This document shows, piece after piece, positions 1 through 6,510 of a stretch of 7,500 bases of DNA. Each line of letters opens with the position of its first letter. Position 1 is the stretch's first letter. The notes beneath the pieces are model-generated. The model did no database searches, was not told the origin of the DNA, and saw only the letters and a program-made list of their open reading frames with translations. The stretch spans positions 1 to 7,500 of the forward strand of contig JASLRP010000460.1 in NCBI GenBank assembly GCA_030743915.1, written 5' to 3'. The stretch comes from SAR202 cluster bacterium (lineage in GTDB: Bacteria; Chloroflexota; Dehalococcoidia; Lucifugimonadales; UBA1123). A program made the position numbers and the translations under genes.

Positions 1-20
1 GTAACGGACGTGTAACGCTC
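1..20. promoter_or_regulatory. Tandem 11-bp direct repeat upstream of flavin oxidoreductase 1
   Basis: Two head-to-tail units, GTAACGGAC (1-9, cut by the window edge) and GTGTAACGCTC (10-20), share the core GTAACG with an 11-nt period. A near-identical pair lies at 4909-4930 ahead of the second flavin oxidoreductase gene. The repeat ends 48 nt before the start codon at 69, which suits an operator or activator site. Tandem 11-bp direct repeats are typical of OmpR/PhoB-family response regulators. The repetition is seen directly; the regulatory role is inferred. Confidence 0.45.
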
Positions 21-68
21 TGATGGTTTCATCCGATGAACCAAAGCTGTCAGGCGAGGAGAGACATT

Positions 69-1154
69 ATGGATTTTGGCCTGTTTTATCTGTTCAGCGA
101 TTTTGGGGACATGCCTCAAGACCAGGTTTTCAACGAGGTGCTGGACGAAATCGAGTACGCCGAGGAGTTGGGTTTCGACTCGATCTGGCTCCCAGAGCAT
201 CACTTCGCCGTGTACGGGATGTTGGGCAACCCCCTGACTTTCGCCGCGGCTATCGCTCAGCGCACCAAGCGTATGAGGATCGGGACCGCCGTCATGGTCC
301 TGCCCTTCCAGCATCCTCTGAGGATTGCCGAGGATGCCGCGCTGGTGGATTCTCTCAGCGGGGGACGCCTGATGTTGGGGGTGGGTCGGGGCTATCAGCC
401 GCCGGAGTTCCACGGGTTCGGAATTCCACAGCAGGACTCGTCCACTATTTTCGCGGAGAATTTCGAGATATTGCAACGAGCACTGAGCGGCGAGAAGTTC
501 ACCTTCGATGGCAAGCACTATCAGATCGAAGAGCCGACAGAAATCTTCCCCAAGCCCATCCAGAAACCTCACCCGCCTTTCTACGTCGCGTCCGTGACTC
601 CCAGGAGCCTGGATGTTGCGGCCCAAAATGGAATGTCTTTGCTTCGCGCTCCGCAGTTCAGCACTTTGGACACTGTGGTCGAGGCGTTCGATTATTACAA
701 AGGAAAGATGCGGGAGTACGGGCACAACCCTGATAACCTCGACCAGCCGCTGTCGATCCGCACCTACGTCGCGCCCACAGAGGAGGAGGCCAACGCTGAG
801 GTCGAGCACGTTGTGTGGTTCTACCGCCTGATGGCGACGCTGCTTCCCGGAGCGCCAGGGAGACCTGCGCCTCCAGCTGGCTACGAGAACTATCCCCAGG
901 ACCCCAGCGTTCTGGGTTCCATCACTGTCGATGACGTGCTTGAGCGAGGCACGGCCTTTGGCACGGCTGATCGGGTCATCGAAACTCTGAAGACCTACAT
1001 GCGCCGGCTGGGAGCGACATCATTCATGACTCAGATGCGCATCGGCGGTCTTGAGCATCACAAAGTGCGCCGGTCTATGGAGTTGTTCGCCGAGAAGGTC
1101 ATGCCCGCCTTGAGAGAAGAGGAAGCGAAGATGAAGGCCGAGAAAACTGCGTAG
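69..1154 (+). CDS. LLM-class flavin-dependent oxidoreductase (bacterial luciferase-like), paralogue 1
   Basis: Predicted 361-residue TIM-barrel enzyme of the bacterial luciferase-like family, cytosolic, using reduced FMN or F420 to oxygenate or reduce a small substrate. The N-terminus is a first beta strand (DFGLFYLF). It is followed by the LLM hallmarks: a strand ending in WLPEHH (E43-H44-H45), QRTKRMRIGT (64-73), LPFQHPLRIAED (78-89) and the cofactor-phosphate region GGRLMLGVGRGY (98-109). The length is normal for a single-domain member. I chose the ATG at 69 because GAGGAGAG (56-63) stands 5 nt before it and the protein then opens on the first strand; an in-frame ATG at 36 would add 11 residues without a good ribosome-binding site. 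It is first in a co-directional set of four genes, and a tandem repeat at 1-20 may control it. The family covers alkane and sulfonate monooxygenases, nitrilotriacetate-type enzymes and F420 dehydrogenases, so the substrate stays open. Confidence 0.92.
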   Translation: MDFGLFYLFSDFGDMPQDQVFNEVLDEIEYAEELGFDSIWLPEHHFAVYGMLGNPLTFAAAIAQRTKRMRIGTAVMVLPFQHPLRIAEDAALVDSLSGGRLMLGVGRGYQPPEFHGFGIPQQDSSTIFAENFEILQRALSGEKFTFDGKHYQIEEPTEIFPKPIQKPHPPFYVASVTPRSLDVAAQNGMSLLRAPQFSTLDTVVEAFDYYKGKMREYGHNPDNLDQPLSIRTYVAPTEEEANAEVEHVVWFYRLMATLLPGAPGRPAPPAGYENYPQDPSVLGSITVDDVLERGTAFGTADRVIETLKTYMRRLGATSFMTQMRIGGLEHHKVRRSMELFAEKVMPALREEEAKMKAEKTA

Positions 1155-1212
1155 ATATTTTTCAGATTGGGAACACAAAATGAAGCTGTCTTGCAGTTTG
1201 AGGCGGCGACCC

Positions 1213-1220
1213 AAGGGAGG
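1213..1220 (+). promoter_or_regulatory. Ribosome-binding site that fixes a TTG start
   Basis: AAGGGAGG stands 7 nt before TTG at 1228. The in-frame ATG codons at 1246 and 1270 have weaker upstream matches, so this site favours TTG as the start of the hydrolase. Confidence 0.65.
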
Positions 1221-1227
1221 ATAGAAA

Positions 1228-2382
1228 TTGCCATCGGTAACATTTATGGCCTGGCCGGAACTTTCCAGGATGTCCTATCACGTGAGCCGAATCATCGGCC
1301 TATGTGATTTCGGGGCCGCAGACTTTACGGAAATTCATCAGGCCGTCCTGCGTATCGACCCCACCGACGACGATAGCTGGAACCGCGAGTGGCTGAGGAT
1401 GGGTCAGTTGGTCGAGGAGATGTGCGATGAGGCTTATGCCAAACGCAACTACAGTTCCGTTCGGTTTGCCCATCAGCGGGCGTCCAACTACTATCGGCTG
1501 GCTCAGGACGTTCTGGATCCAGATGATCCGGAGAAGCTCCCTCAGTTGCGCAAGTCCCGCGATCACTTCCTCGCCTGCCTTCCTTATCAGGAAGCCCAGG
1601 TGGACCAGGTGAAGATACCCTACGAGGACACAGAACTGAACGGCTTCTTTGTCCACGCCCGCTGGACCGACGGCCCCGCGCCGACTCTGATATGGATGAG
1701 CGGGGCGGACTCCCTGTCTGAAGAGAACTACTTCAACATGGGCATTCAGGCGGCCAATACCGGATACAACGCCCTGTTCTATGACCATCCAGGGCCGGGT
1801 TTGGCCCTCTACGAGCAGGGTTTGGGGACTCGGTACGATACCGAGGCCTTCGTCTCGCCTGCTGTTGACTACCTGCTGTCCCGTTCCGACGTTGACCCCG
1901 ACAAGATAATCCTCGGAGGGCCGAGCTTCGCCGCATACCACGTGCCCAGAGCCGCAGCGTTCGAGCCGCGACTGGCCGCCGCTGTCTCGGCAGGGGCCAT
2001 GTACGAGTGGGGCATGACCGCCCTGCAGCCGGGCAGTCACGCAGGCCGAATGATGCGCCTGTTCGGTGTGGAGACCGAGGAAGAATACCATCAGGTCCGC
2101 GCCAAATTCACCCTAAAAGGGGTGCTAGAAAAGGTCACATGCCCGTTCATGGTGATCGTGGGCGTTGATGACTTCGCGGCCTATCCTGCATCGACGGCGA
2201 TTCGCTATCTTGAAGAACTTGGTTCTGAGGTCAAGAAGGCCGTCGTCATCGAGCATGATAACGAGCTTGGCGGAGTCCTCCACTGTCAGAAGGACAACCT
2301 CCACGTCGTTCAGGCCGAGGTATTCAACTGGCTGAACGACGTTCTGGACTACCATCCGCCGAAGCCAAATGGCGCCGGTTGA
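1228..2382 (+). CDS. Alpha/beta hydrolase with helical N-terminal region (FrsA / dihydroxypseudooxynicotine hydrolase-like)
   Basis: A 384-residue alpha/beta hydrolase. Residues 1 to about 130 are mostly helical, as in the larger FrsA and 2,6-dihydroxypseudooxynicotine hydrolase group. The catalytic core starts near IPYEDTELNGFFVH, a strand pair typical of this fold. The nucleophile elbow is GGPSFA with Ser233 in G-x-S-x-A; the usual last Gly is Ala235. The acid is Asp314 or Asp315 in VGVDDF and the base is His352 in LHCQKDN, so a full Ser-Asp-His triad can be placed. Known relatives cleave C-C, ester or amide bonds of small molecules; the substrate here is unknown. Translation probably starts at TTG 1228 behind AAGGGAGG, 73 nt after the flavin oxidoreductase stop, so the two are likely co-transcribed. 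If ATG 1270 were used, the protein would be 14 residues shorter with the core unchanged. It lies between a flavin oxidoreductase and an M24 protein, which points to a catabolic role. Confidence 0.85.
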   Translation: MPSVTFMAWPELSRMSYHVSRIIGLCDFGAADFTEIHQAVLRIDPTDDDSWNREWLRMGQLVEEMCDEAYAKRNYSSVRFAHQRASNYYRLAQDVLDPDDPEKLPQLRKSRDHFLACLPYQEAQVDQVKIPYEDTELNGFFVHARWTDGPAPTLIWMSGADSLSEENYFNMGIQAANTGYNALFYDHPGPGLALYEQGLGTRYDTEAFVSPAVDYLLSRSDVDPDKIILGGPSFAAYHVPRAAAFEPRLAAAVSAGAMYEWGMTALQPGSHAGRMMRLFGVETEEEYHQVRAKFTLKGVLEKVTCPFMVIVGVDDFAAYPASTAIRYLEELGSEVKKAVVIEHDNELGGVLHCQKDNLHVVQAEVFNWLNDVLDYHPPKPNGAG

Positions 2383-2421
2383 GATTATTTGTGAGACGCC
2401 AAATTCAAGGGAACCGAAGCA

Positions 2422-2463
2422 TCTGGTCGTCTGTGGGACAACCGTGACCATCTGGCGACCAGA
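2422..2463. repeat. Inverted repeat in the hydrolase-M24 gap
   Basis: TCTGGTCG (2422-2429) is perfectly complemented by CGACCAGA (2456-2463) across 26 nt. It lies in the 159-bp gap between the hydrolase and the M24 gene. No T-run follows, so it is not a classical intrinsic terminator; it could be a processing hairpin or an operator. The same gap also has ACACCTGA twice (2496-2503 and 2511-2518), 15 nt apart. No promoter is convincing in this gap. Confidence 0.3.
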
Positions 2464-2541
2464 CTCTTCACATCCGTTCAAAGTGGCGTGCCCTGACACC
2501 TGATCCCTAAACACCTGACTACCTATCCAGGAGAGTTAACC

Positions 2542-3792
2542 ATGACATCACGCAGCACTTCTAGTTTCGGTCTCATCGGGACCGACTGGCAACAGCGCAT
2601 CAACTGGGACCGACTGCGCACCTACCGGCTCAACCGCGCCAGAGAGTCCATGAAAGAGGCCGGGCTGGGCGCGATGCTGTGCATGTATGACGAGAACGTT
2701 CGGTACGTCACCTCTACGATAACTCCGGGGTGGTGCCGCCTGAAGCCGGGGCTTCGCTACGCTCTGTTGTGCGAAGGCGCCGAGCCGGTGCTGTTCGAGC
2801 AGGGAGACATCGGAACGCAGATCAACCGGCACTGCCCCTGGATACCGGAGGAGAACGTTCGGTACGCATACTCCTGGATCAAAGGCGCCGTTGGCCCTGG
2901 CTCCCGTCAGCAGGCCGCAAAATTCACCAAGGCCATCCAGGAGGAGATGCAAAAGTATGGCGTGCAGGACCGCCCTCTGGGCGCGGACTTCGCCGACATC
3001 AACATGATAAATGCTTTCCAGGAAGCGGGCATCACCTGGACCGATGGCGCGTCGCCAATGGTCCAGGCACGCGCCATCAAGAATGAGGACGAACTGGAGA
3101 TCATGCGCATCGTCGCGGCCATCTGTGATGGCTGCCACACTGCCATATCCCACTTCATGCGGCCCGGAATGCGCGAGCACGAGATCACGGCCTTCGCCAT
3201 GAACTATCTCTACAATATCCCCGGCGTTGAGGATGTTGAGGATGTGATCGTTTCCTCCGGCCCCAACAGTTGGCCCAACTGGCGCAACTTCTCCGACCGA
3301 ATTATCCAGCCCGGCGACCTGGTGATTATCGACATGGCCGCCGTGACCTGGAACGGCTACAAAAGCTGCCAGTACCGCACATACTGCGTTGGCAAGCAGC
3401 CGACGCAGGAGCAGAAGGACTACTACGATATCGCTTACAAGTGGCTGTACGATGCCATTGCGATGGTGAAGCCCGGCGCGACCACCCGCGACATCGTGGA
3501 GGTCTGGCCCTCGGCTCAAGAGGCCTGGGGCTACGCCGAAGAGGACCAGGCTGCCGCCAACCTGTGGGGTCACGGTCTCGGACTGGCTCAGTACGACACG
3601 CCTGTGGTGTCTCGAATCTACTCCCTGGATCATCCGGTGACGATTGAGCCGGGGATGAGTTTCGCGCTGGAGACTCAGCACGGCAAGCCCCTCCAATGGG
3701 GCGTTCGGGTCGAGGAGATGCTGGTGGTGACCGAGGACGGCCCGCAGATAACAACTCAGTTCCCCATCGAAGAGATAACAGTGCTTGACTAA
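2542..3792 (+). CDS. M24-family (pita-bread fold) protein, DddP/creatinase-like, with altered active-site residues
   Basis: A 416-residue protein of the peptidase M24 superfamily (Xaa-Pro peptidase, creatinase, DMSP lyase DddP). An N-terminal creatinase-like domain (about 20-165, with the MYDENVRYVTS motif) precedes the pita-bread domain (about 175-410). Recognisable ligand positions are Asp264 (VIIDMA), His344 (GHGLGL), Glu377 (FALETQHG) and Glu391 (VRVEEM). The second Asp, in the usual GYxxD, is Cys276 (GYKSC), and the second His of GHGxGLxxH is Tyr351. The spacing from Asp264 to Cys276 is 12 residues, as between the corresponding Asp residues in DddP and one more than in the E. coli aminopeptidases; the extra DddP Asp two residues after the first is Ala266. 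The length fits the family. AGGAGAG (2529-2535) stands 6 nt before ATG. It is probably not an ordinary Xaa-Pro aminopeptidase; a lyase or a metal-poor small-molecule hydrolase is more likely. It is tightly linked to the following dehydrogenase. Confidence 0.85.
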   Translation: MTSRSTSSFGLIGTDWQQRINWDRLRTYRLNRARESMKEAGLGAMLCMYDENVRYVTSTITPGWCRLKPGLRYALLCEGAEPVLFEQGDIGTQINRHCPWIPEENVRYAYSWIKGAVGPGSRQQAAKFTKAIQEEMQKYGVQDRPLGADFADINMINAFQEAGITWTDGASPMVQARAIKNEDELEIMRIVAAICDGCHTAISHFMRPGMREHEITAFAMNYLYNIPGVEDVEDVIVSSGPNSWPNWRNFSDRIIQPGDLVIIDMAAVTWNGYKSCQYRTYCVGKQPTQEQKDYYDIAYKWLYDAIAMVKPGATTRDIVEVWPSAQEAWGYAEEDQAAANLWGHGLGLAQYDTPVVSRIYSLDHPVTIEPGMSFALETQHGKPLQWGVRVEEMLVVTEDGPQITTQFPIEEITVLD

Positions 3793-3795
3793 ACA

Positions 3796-4821
3796 ATGCG
3801 AAAAGTAGTCTTGGAAGGCCCTCGCAGGCTCAGCATCGTAGAGGCTCCAGTCCCGGAGCCTGACATCGGCGAAGTATTGATACAGGTCGAGGCCACCGCA
3901 ATCTGCGGCACCGACCGGCACATTTATACCGGCGGCACGCCGGTCAACTACCCTGTGGTCCAGGGGCACGAGGTCACCGGTGTCGTTCGAGAGATCGGCG
4001 CCGGTGTGAATGCGTTGCGCGTTGGGGACTCGGTGGTAGTCGATCCGAACCTCACCTGTGGCAACTGCCAACGCTGTATCCTGGGCAAGGAGAACCTCTG
4101 CTCCAACATCGACTTGATGGGAAGGGAGGTGGATGGCGTTCTCAGAGAGTATCTGACTGTGCCTCAGAACAACGCTTTCAAACTTCCAGAGGGCGCCTCA
4201 TTCATCGAAAGCACGCTGATACAGCCTCTCAGCACCGTGGTTCACGCCCAGCAACTGGCCGACGTTAAGCCCACGGAGTCGGTGGTCGTGCTGGGCGCCG
4301 GGGCCACCGGGCTGATGCACATTCAGATATGCAGTCTGGCGGGCGGACACCCTCTGATCGCCGTGGGGCGCAGCCAGTGGAAATTGGACCTGGCGCTCCA
4401 GATGGGCGCTGACGAGGCTGTGAGCGCTCGCGAGGTTGACCCTGTGGCCGAGGTTCTCAAGCTAACCGACGGTCAGGGGGCCGATGTGGTCGTTGAGGCC
4501 GTCGGCTCGCCGAAGACCGTTCAGCAGGCCCTTGAGATGGTCAAACCTGGAGGGCGGCTGATAGGCTTCGGCATCTCGCCTGAGCCCCTGCCCGAACTGA
4601 ACCTGTACCGCATGTATCTGGTGGAAGGAAGGCTGATCTTCCCTCGGGCCACCACCAGGGCCGCCTTCCACCAGACCGTGGAATTGGTGGCGTCGGGTAG
4701 GCTCGACCTCGCGCCGTTGATAACTCATCAGTTAACGCTGGACGACGCCTCCGAAGCCTTCCGAGTCGTTGAAGAGAAGCAGTCGCAGGTGCTGCGGGCG
4801 GTGATGACTCCGGCTGGTTAG
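3796..4821 (+). CDS. Zinc-dependent alcohol dehydrogenase (medium-chain dehydrogenase/reductase, sorbitol/threonine dehydrogenase-like)
   Basis: A 341-residue cytosolic MDR-family enzyme expected to interconvert an alcohol and a carbonyl compound with NAD(P). Catalytic-zinc residues are Cys37 (AICGTD) and His58-Glu59 (GHE). The structural-zinc lobe has Cys88, Cys91, Cys94 and Cys102 in the C-x2-C-x2-C-x7-C pattern. The position often filled by Glu in sorbitol dehydrogenase-like proteins (EPLS) is Gln143 (QPLS). The Rossmann motif is GAGATG (167-172). The second strand ends in GRS (191-193) rather than in an acidic residue, which suggests NADP preference (inference). ATG follows the M24 stop by 3 nt (TAA, AAC, then start) and has no strong Shine-Dalgarno of its own, so translational coupling is likely. 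This gene ends the first four-gene set, and its likely substrate is a product of the upstream hydrolase or M24 enzyme. Confidence 0.92.
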   Translation: MRKVVLEGPRRLSIVEAPVPEPDIGEVLIQVEATAICGTDRHIYTGGTPVNYPVVQGHEVTGVVREIGAGVNALRVGDSVVVDPNLTCGNCQRCILGKENLCSNIDLMGREVDGVLREYLTVPQNNAFKLPEGASFIESTLIQPLSTVVHAQQLADVKPTESVVVLGAGATGLMHIQICSLAGGHPLIAVGRSQWKLDLALQMGADEAVSAREVDPVAEVLKLTDGQGADVVVEAVGSPKTVQQALEMVKPGGRLIGFGISPEPLPELNLYRMYLVEGRLIFPRATTRAAFHQTVELVASGRLDLAPLITHQLTLDDASEAFRVVEEKQSQVLRAVMTPAG

Positions 4822-5149
4822 GTGGCCACGCCTTAGACGAAAGAAATCGTTTGAGAGTGGGTAGCAGATTACGCCGGGAGACAGGCAATGTTGGCGAATT
4901 CATGGCTCGTGTAACGTATGTGTAACGCATGTGCTGTACCGTGCCAGCCTAACTGACGGGGATCCATCCTAAATTGCTACCGTTTGCCAATTGTTTTGAT
5001 TGCCTTTTTGAGTGCTTGCGGCAATGGCAATCGACTCCATTCTCGACTCAGTCGCCGGACCTGAATTGGATTCTTGCGAGCTGGGCCCATAGGTAGATTG
5101 GACAGCCTCGTCTATCAGGCAAAGAAGTGGCTTATTAAAGGAGGCGAAA
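4822..5149. other. 328-bp gene-free region and leader of flavin oxidoreductase 2
   Basis: No coding region is supported here. The stretch holds the tandem 11-bp repeat (4909-4930) and nested short inverted repeats: TTGCCA/TGGCAA at 4984-4989 and 5025-5030, and ATTGCC/GGCAAT at 4999-5004 and 5020-5025. AAAGGAGG (5137-5144) is a very strong ribosome-binding site 5 nt before the ATG of the next gene. No convincing -35/-10 pair was found by eye, and no intrinsic terminator is evident after the dehydrogenase stop. A minus-strand reading frame here has no recognisable domain. Confidence 0.5.
4909..4933. promoter_or_regulatory. Tandem 11-bp direct repeat upstream of flavin oxidoreductase 2
   Basis: GTGTAACGTAT (4909-4919) is followed directly by GTGTAACGCAT (4920-4930), which matches at 10 of 11 positions, and then by GTG, the start of a third unit. 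It corresponds to the pair at 1-20: the shared 18-bp stretch at 4911-4928 matches 1-18 at 16 positions. It lies 219 nt before the start codon, much farther than at the first gene, so it may mark a distant promoter with a long untranslated leader. The repeat is seen directly; regulator binding is inferred. Confidence 0.45.
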
Positions 5150-6331
5150 ATGGCACTTCCATCACGGCTCGGATTTGGCATATTCCTGGCCCCGTTTCAC
5201 GCGCCGTTCGAGAACCCAACTCTAGCCCTTGAGCGAGACCTTGAGTTACTCGAATGGCTCGATTCCCTCGGCTATGATGAGGCGTGGATCGGAGAGCACC
5301 ATAGCTGCGGTTGGGAAACCATCGCTGCTCCAGAAATATTCATCGCAGCTGCGGCGCAACGCACTAAGCGTATCAAGCTTGGCACCGGAGTTATTCCCCT
5401 GCCTTACCATCACCCCTTAATAGTGGCGAACAGGATGGTCCTGCTGGATCATCTGACGAGAGGCAGAACAGCGATGGGAGTAGGGCCAGGCGCTCTCAAC
5501 TCTGACGGGCACATGTTGGGTTTGGTCCACGAGAAAGCGCGGCCTCGCATGGAAGAGTCACTGGACGTAATCATGCGACTCCTCACTGAGGAGGAGCCTT
5601 TTACCTATCGTTCAGACTGGTTTGAGATGGTGGACGCGCATCTTCAACTCCGCCCTTTTAGCCACCCACACTTTGAAATCATGGTGGCCTCAGCCCAGTC
5701 GCCGATAGGCATGAAGCTGGCAGGCAAGCACGGAGCAACCCCCGTGTCCCTAACATTCGCCCGCTCGCCAGGGGGTTTTTATCACAACACTCTCAAAGAC
5801 CTTTGGGAGATAGGCGTCGAATCTGCTGCCGAATACGGCAATGAAATGAAGCGCGAGAACTGGGGGCTGGTGCAGCATGTATTCCTGGCCGACTCCAAGA
5901 AGGAGGCGATGTCCATAGCTCGCAAGAACTCGGGGCTGCTGATGAGGGAGTATTTCGATAAAGTGGTGGGCAACCCACCAGTCGAAGGCCCGGCAGACCA
6001 GATTATCGATAAGATGGTTGATGAAAACATCTGGTGCATTGGCACTCCCGACGACCTGGTGGAGTCTATCAACAGGCTTGATGAGGAGAGTGGCGGGTTC
6101 GGCAAGTTCATATTCCTGGCCACCGAACTGGGGACTCACGAGCAGATGAAGTACAGCTACGAGTTGGCTGCCAGGTACGTAATGCCCAGGTTCCAAGGCA
6201 GCACTGCCAGCCTGGACATGTCCTTCAATTTCTTCAAGGATATGAGAGATGATCTGGCAAAGGAAAGGGAGAGCGCGTTGAAGAACGCGGGCCGAGCCTA
6301 CGAGCAAGAACGAGCTACATGGAATAGATAG
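5150..6331 (+). CDS. LLM-class flavin-dependent oxidoreductase (bacterial luciferase-like), paralogue 2
   Basis: A 393-residue luciferase-like flavin enzyme, expected to be a cytosolic monooxygenase or reductase that needs reduced flavin supplied by a partner. Hallmarks are LGFGIFLAPF (7-16), WIGEHH with E49-H50-H51, QRTKRIKLGTG (70-80), LPYHHPL (84-90) and GRTAMGVGPGAL (105-116). It keeps the family core but differs widely from the protein encoded at 69-1154, so the two are divergent paralogues, not a recent duplication. It has a longer C-terminal tail rich in charged residues. AAAGGAGG (5137-5144) 5 nt before ATG gives a confident start. It stands alone after a 328-bp gap and has its own tandem-repeat element, so it is probably a separate transcript under the same control as the upstream set. 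A large inverted repeat overlaps its stop codon. The substrate is unknown. Confidence 0.92.
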   Translation: MALPSRLGFGIFLAPFHAPFENPTLALERDLELLEWLDSLGYDEAWIGEHHSCGWETIAAPEIFIAAAAQRTKRIKLGTGVIPLPYHHPLIVANRMVLLDHLTRGRTAMGVGPGALNSDGHMLGLVHEKARPRMEESLDVIMRLLTEEEPFTYRSDWFEMVDAHLQLRPFSHPHFEIMVASAQSPIGMKLAGKHGATPVSLTFARSPGGFYHNTLKDLWEIGVESAAEYGNEMKRENWGLVQHVFLADSKKEAMSIARKNSGLLMREYFDKVVGNPPVEGPADQIIDKMVDENIWCIGTPDDLVESINRLDEESGGFGKFIFLATELGTHEQMKYSYELAARYVMPRFQGSTASLDMSFNFFKDMRDDLAKERESALKNAGRAYEQERATWNR

Positions 6332-6413
6332 AGCGCCGATTGGCAATGAGTCTCATGTAGGATGCCCGGGCTTTCCGATCTCGGGATGCAGCCTGGGCAT
6401 TCTACGCTCTATC
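6327..6413. repeat. Large nested inverted repeat between convergent genes (possible bidirectional terminator or cruciform)
   Basis: Three paired elements are visible. Outer arms GATAGAGCG (6327-6335) and CGCTCTATC (6405-6413) match perfectly over 9 bp. Inner arms at 6358-6372 and 6390-6404 pair at 13 of 15 positions around a 17-nt loop. Between the left arms sits the small palindrome ATGAGTCTCAT (6346-6356). The inner and outer right arms abut, so the transcript could fold as a three-way junction. The left outer arm covers the stop codon of flavin oxidoreductase 2. It lies between convergent genes, where a bidirectional terminator is expected, but no clear T-run follows on either strand. It could instead be a dispersed palindromic element. 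Confidence 0.6.
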
Positions 6414-6510
6414 GGCGAAGAACTTGGTTCGTCAAACCAAACATCGTCCACGCTACGGGCCTGCTCGAAGTGTGCTCATCCAATCGTCCTCTGTCAGGCA
6501 AAGACGGCGC

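Noticed and set aside
23..733. 236-codon plus-strand frame overlapping flavin oxidoreductase 1
   Set aside because: It is an out-of-frame, Arg/Gly-rich shadow without any motif, whereas the overlapping frame has all LLM hallmarks.
1180..1224. 14-residue frame (MKLSCSLRRRPKGG) between the first two genes
   Set aside because: It has no ribosome-binding site of its own and its end merely overlaps the Shine-Dalgarno region of the hydrolase; there is no evidence for a leader peptide.
1300..2091. 263-codon open frame on the minus strand
   Set aside because: It is antisense to the clear alpha/beta hydrolase and has no family motifs.
2548..4071. Long 507-codon open frame on the minus strand
   Set aside because: It is antisense to the M24 and dehydrogenase genes, shows no recognisable domain and is best explained by GC-rich codon bias of the real plus-strand genes.
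4969..5181. 70-codon minus-strand frame over the flavin oxidoreductase 2 leader
   Set aside because: It has no recognisable domain, is Ser-rich and low in complexity, and overlaps the strong ribosome-binding site and start of the plus-strand gene.
6424..6440. Short hairpin TTGGTT-CGTCA-AACCAA as a terminator for the stress protein or flavin gene
   Set aside because: The 6-bp stem is AT-rich and weak, and no T-run follows on either strand; the larger inverted repeat at 6327-6413 is the better candidate.
5112..6502. Repeated word TCAGGCAAAG near 5115 and 6494
   Set aside because: A single 10-bp coincidence in unlike contexts, with no extended similarity around it.
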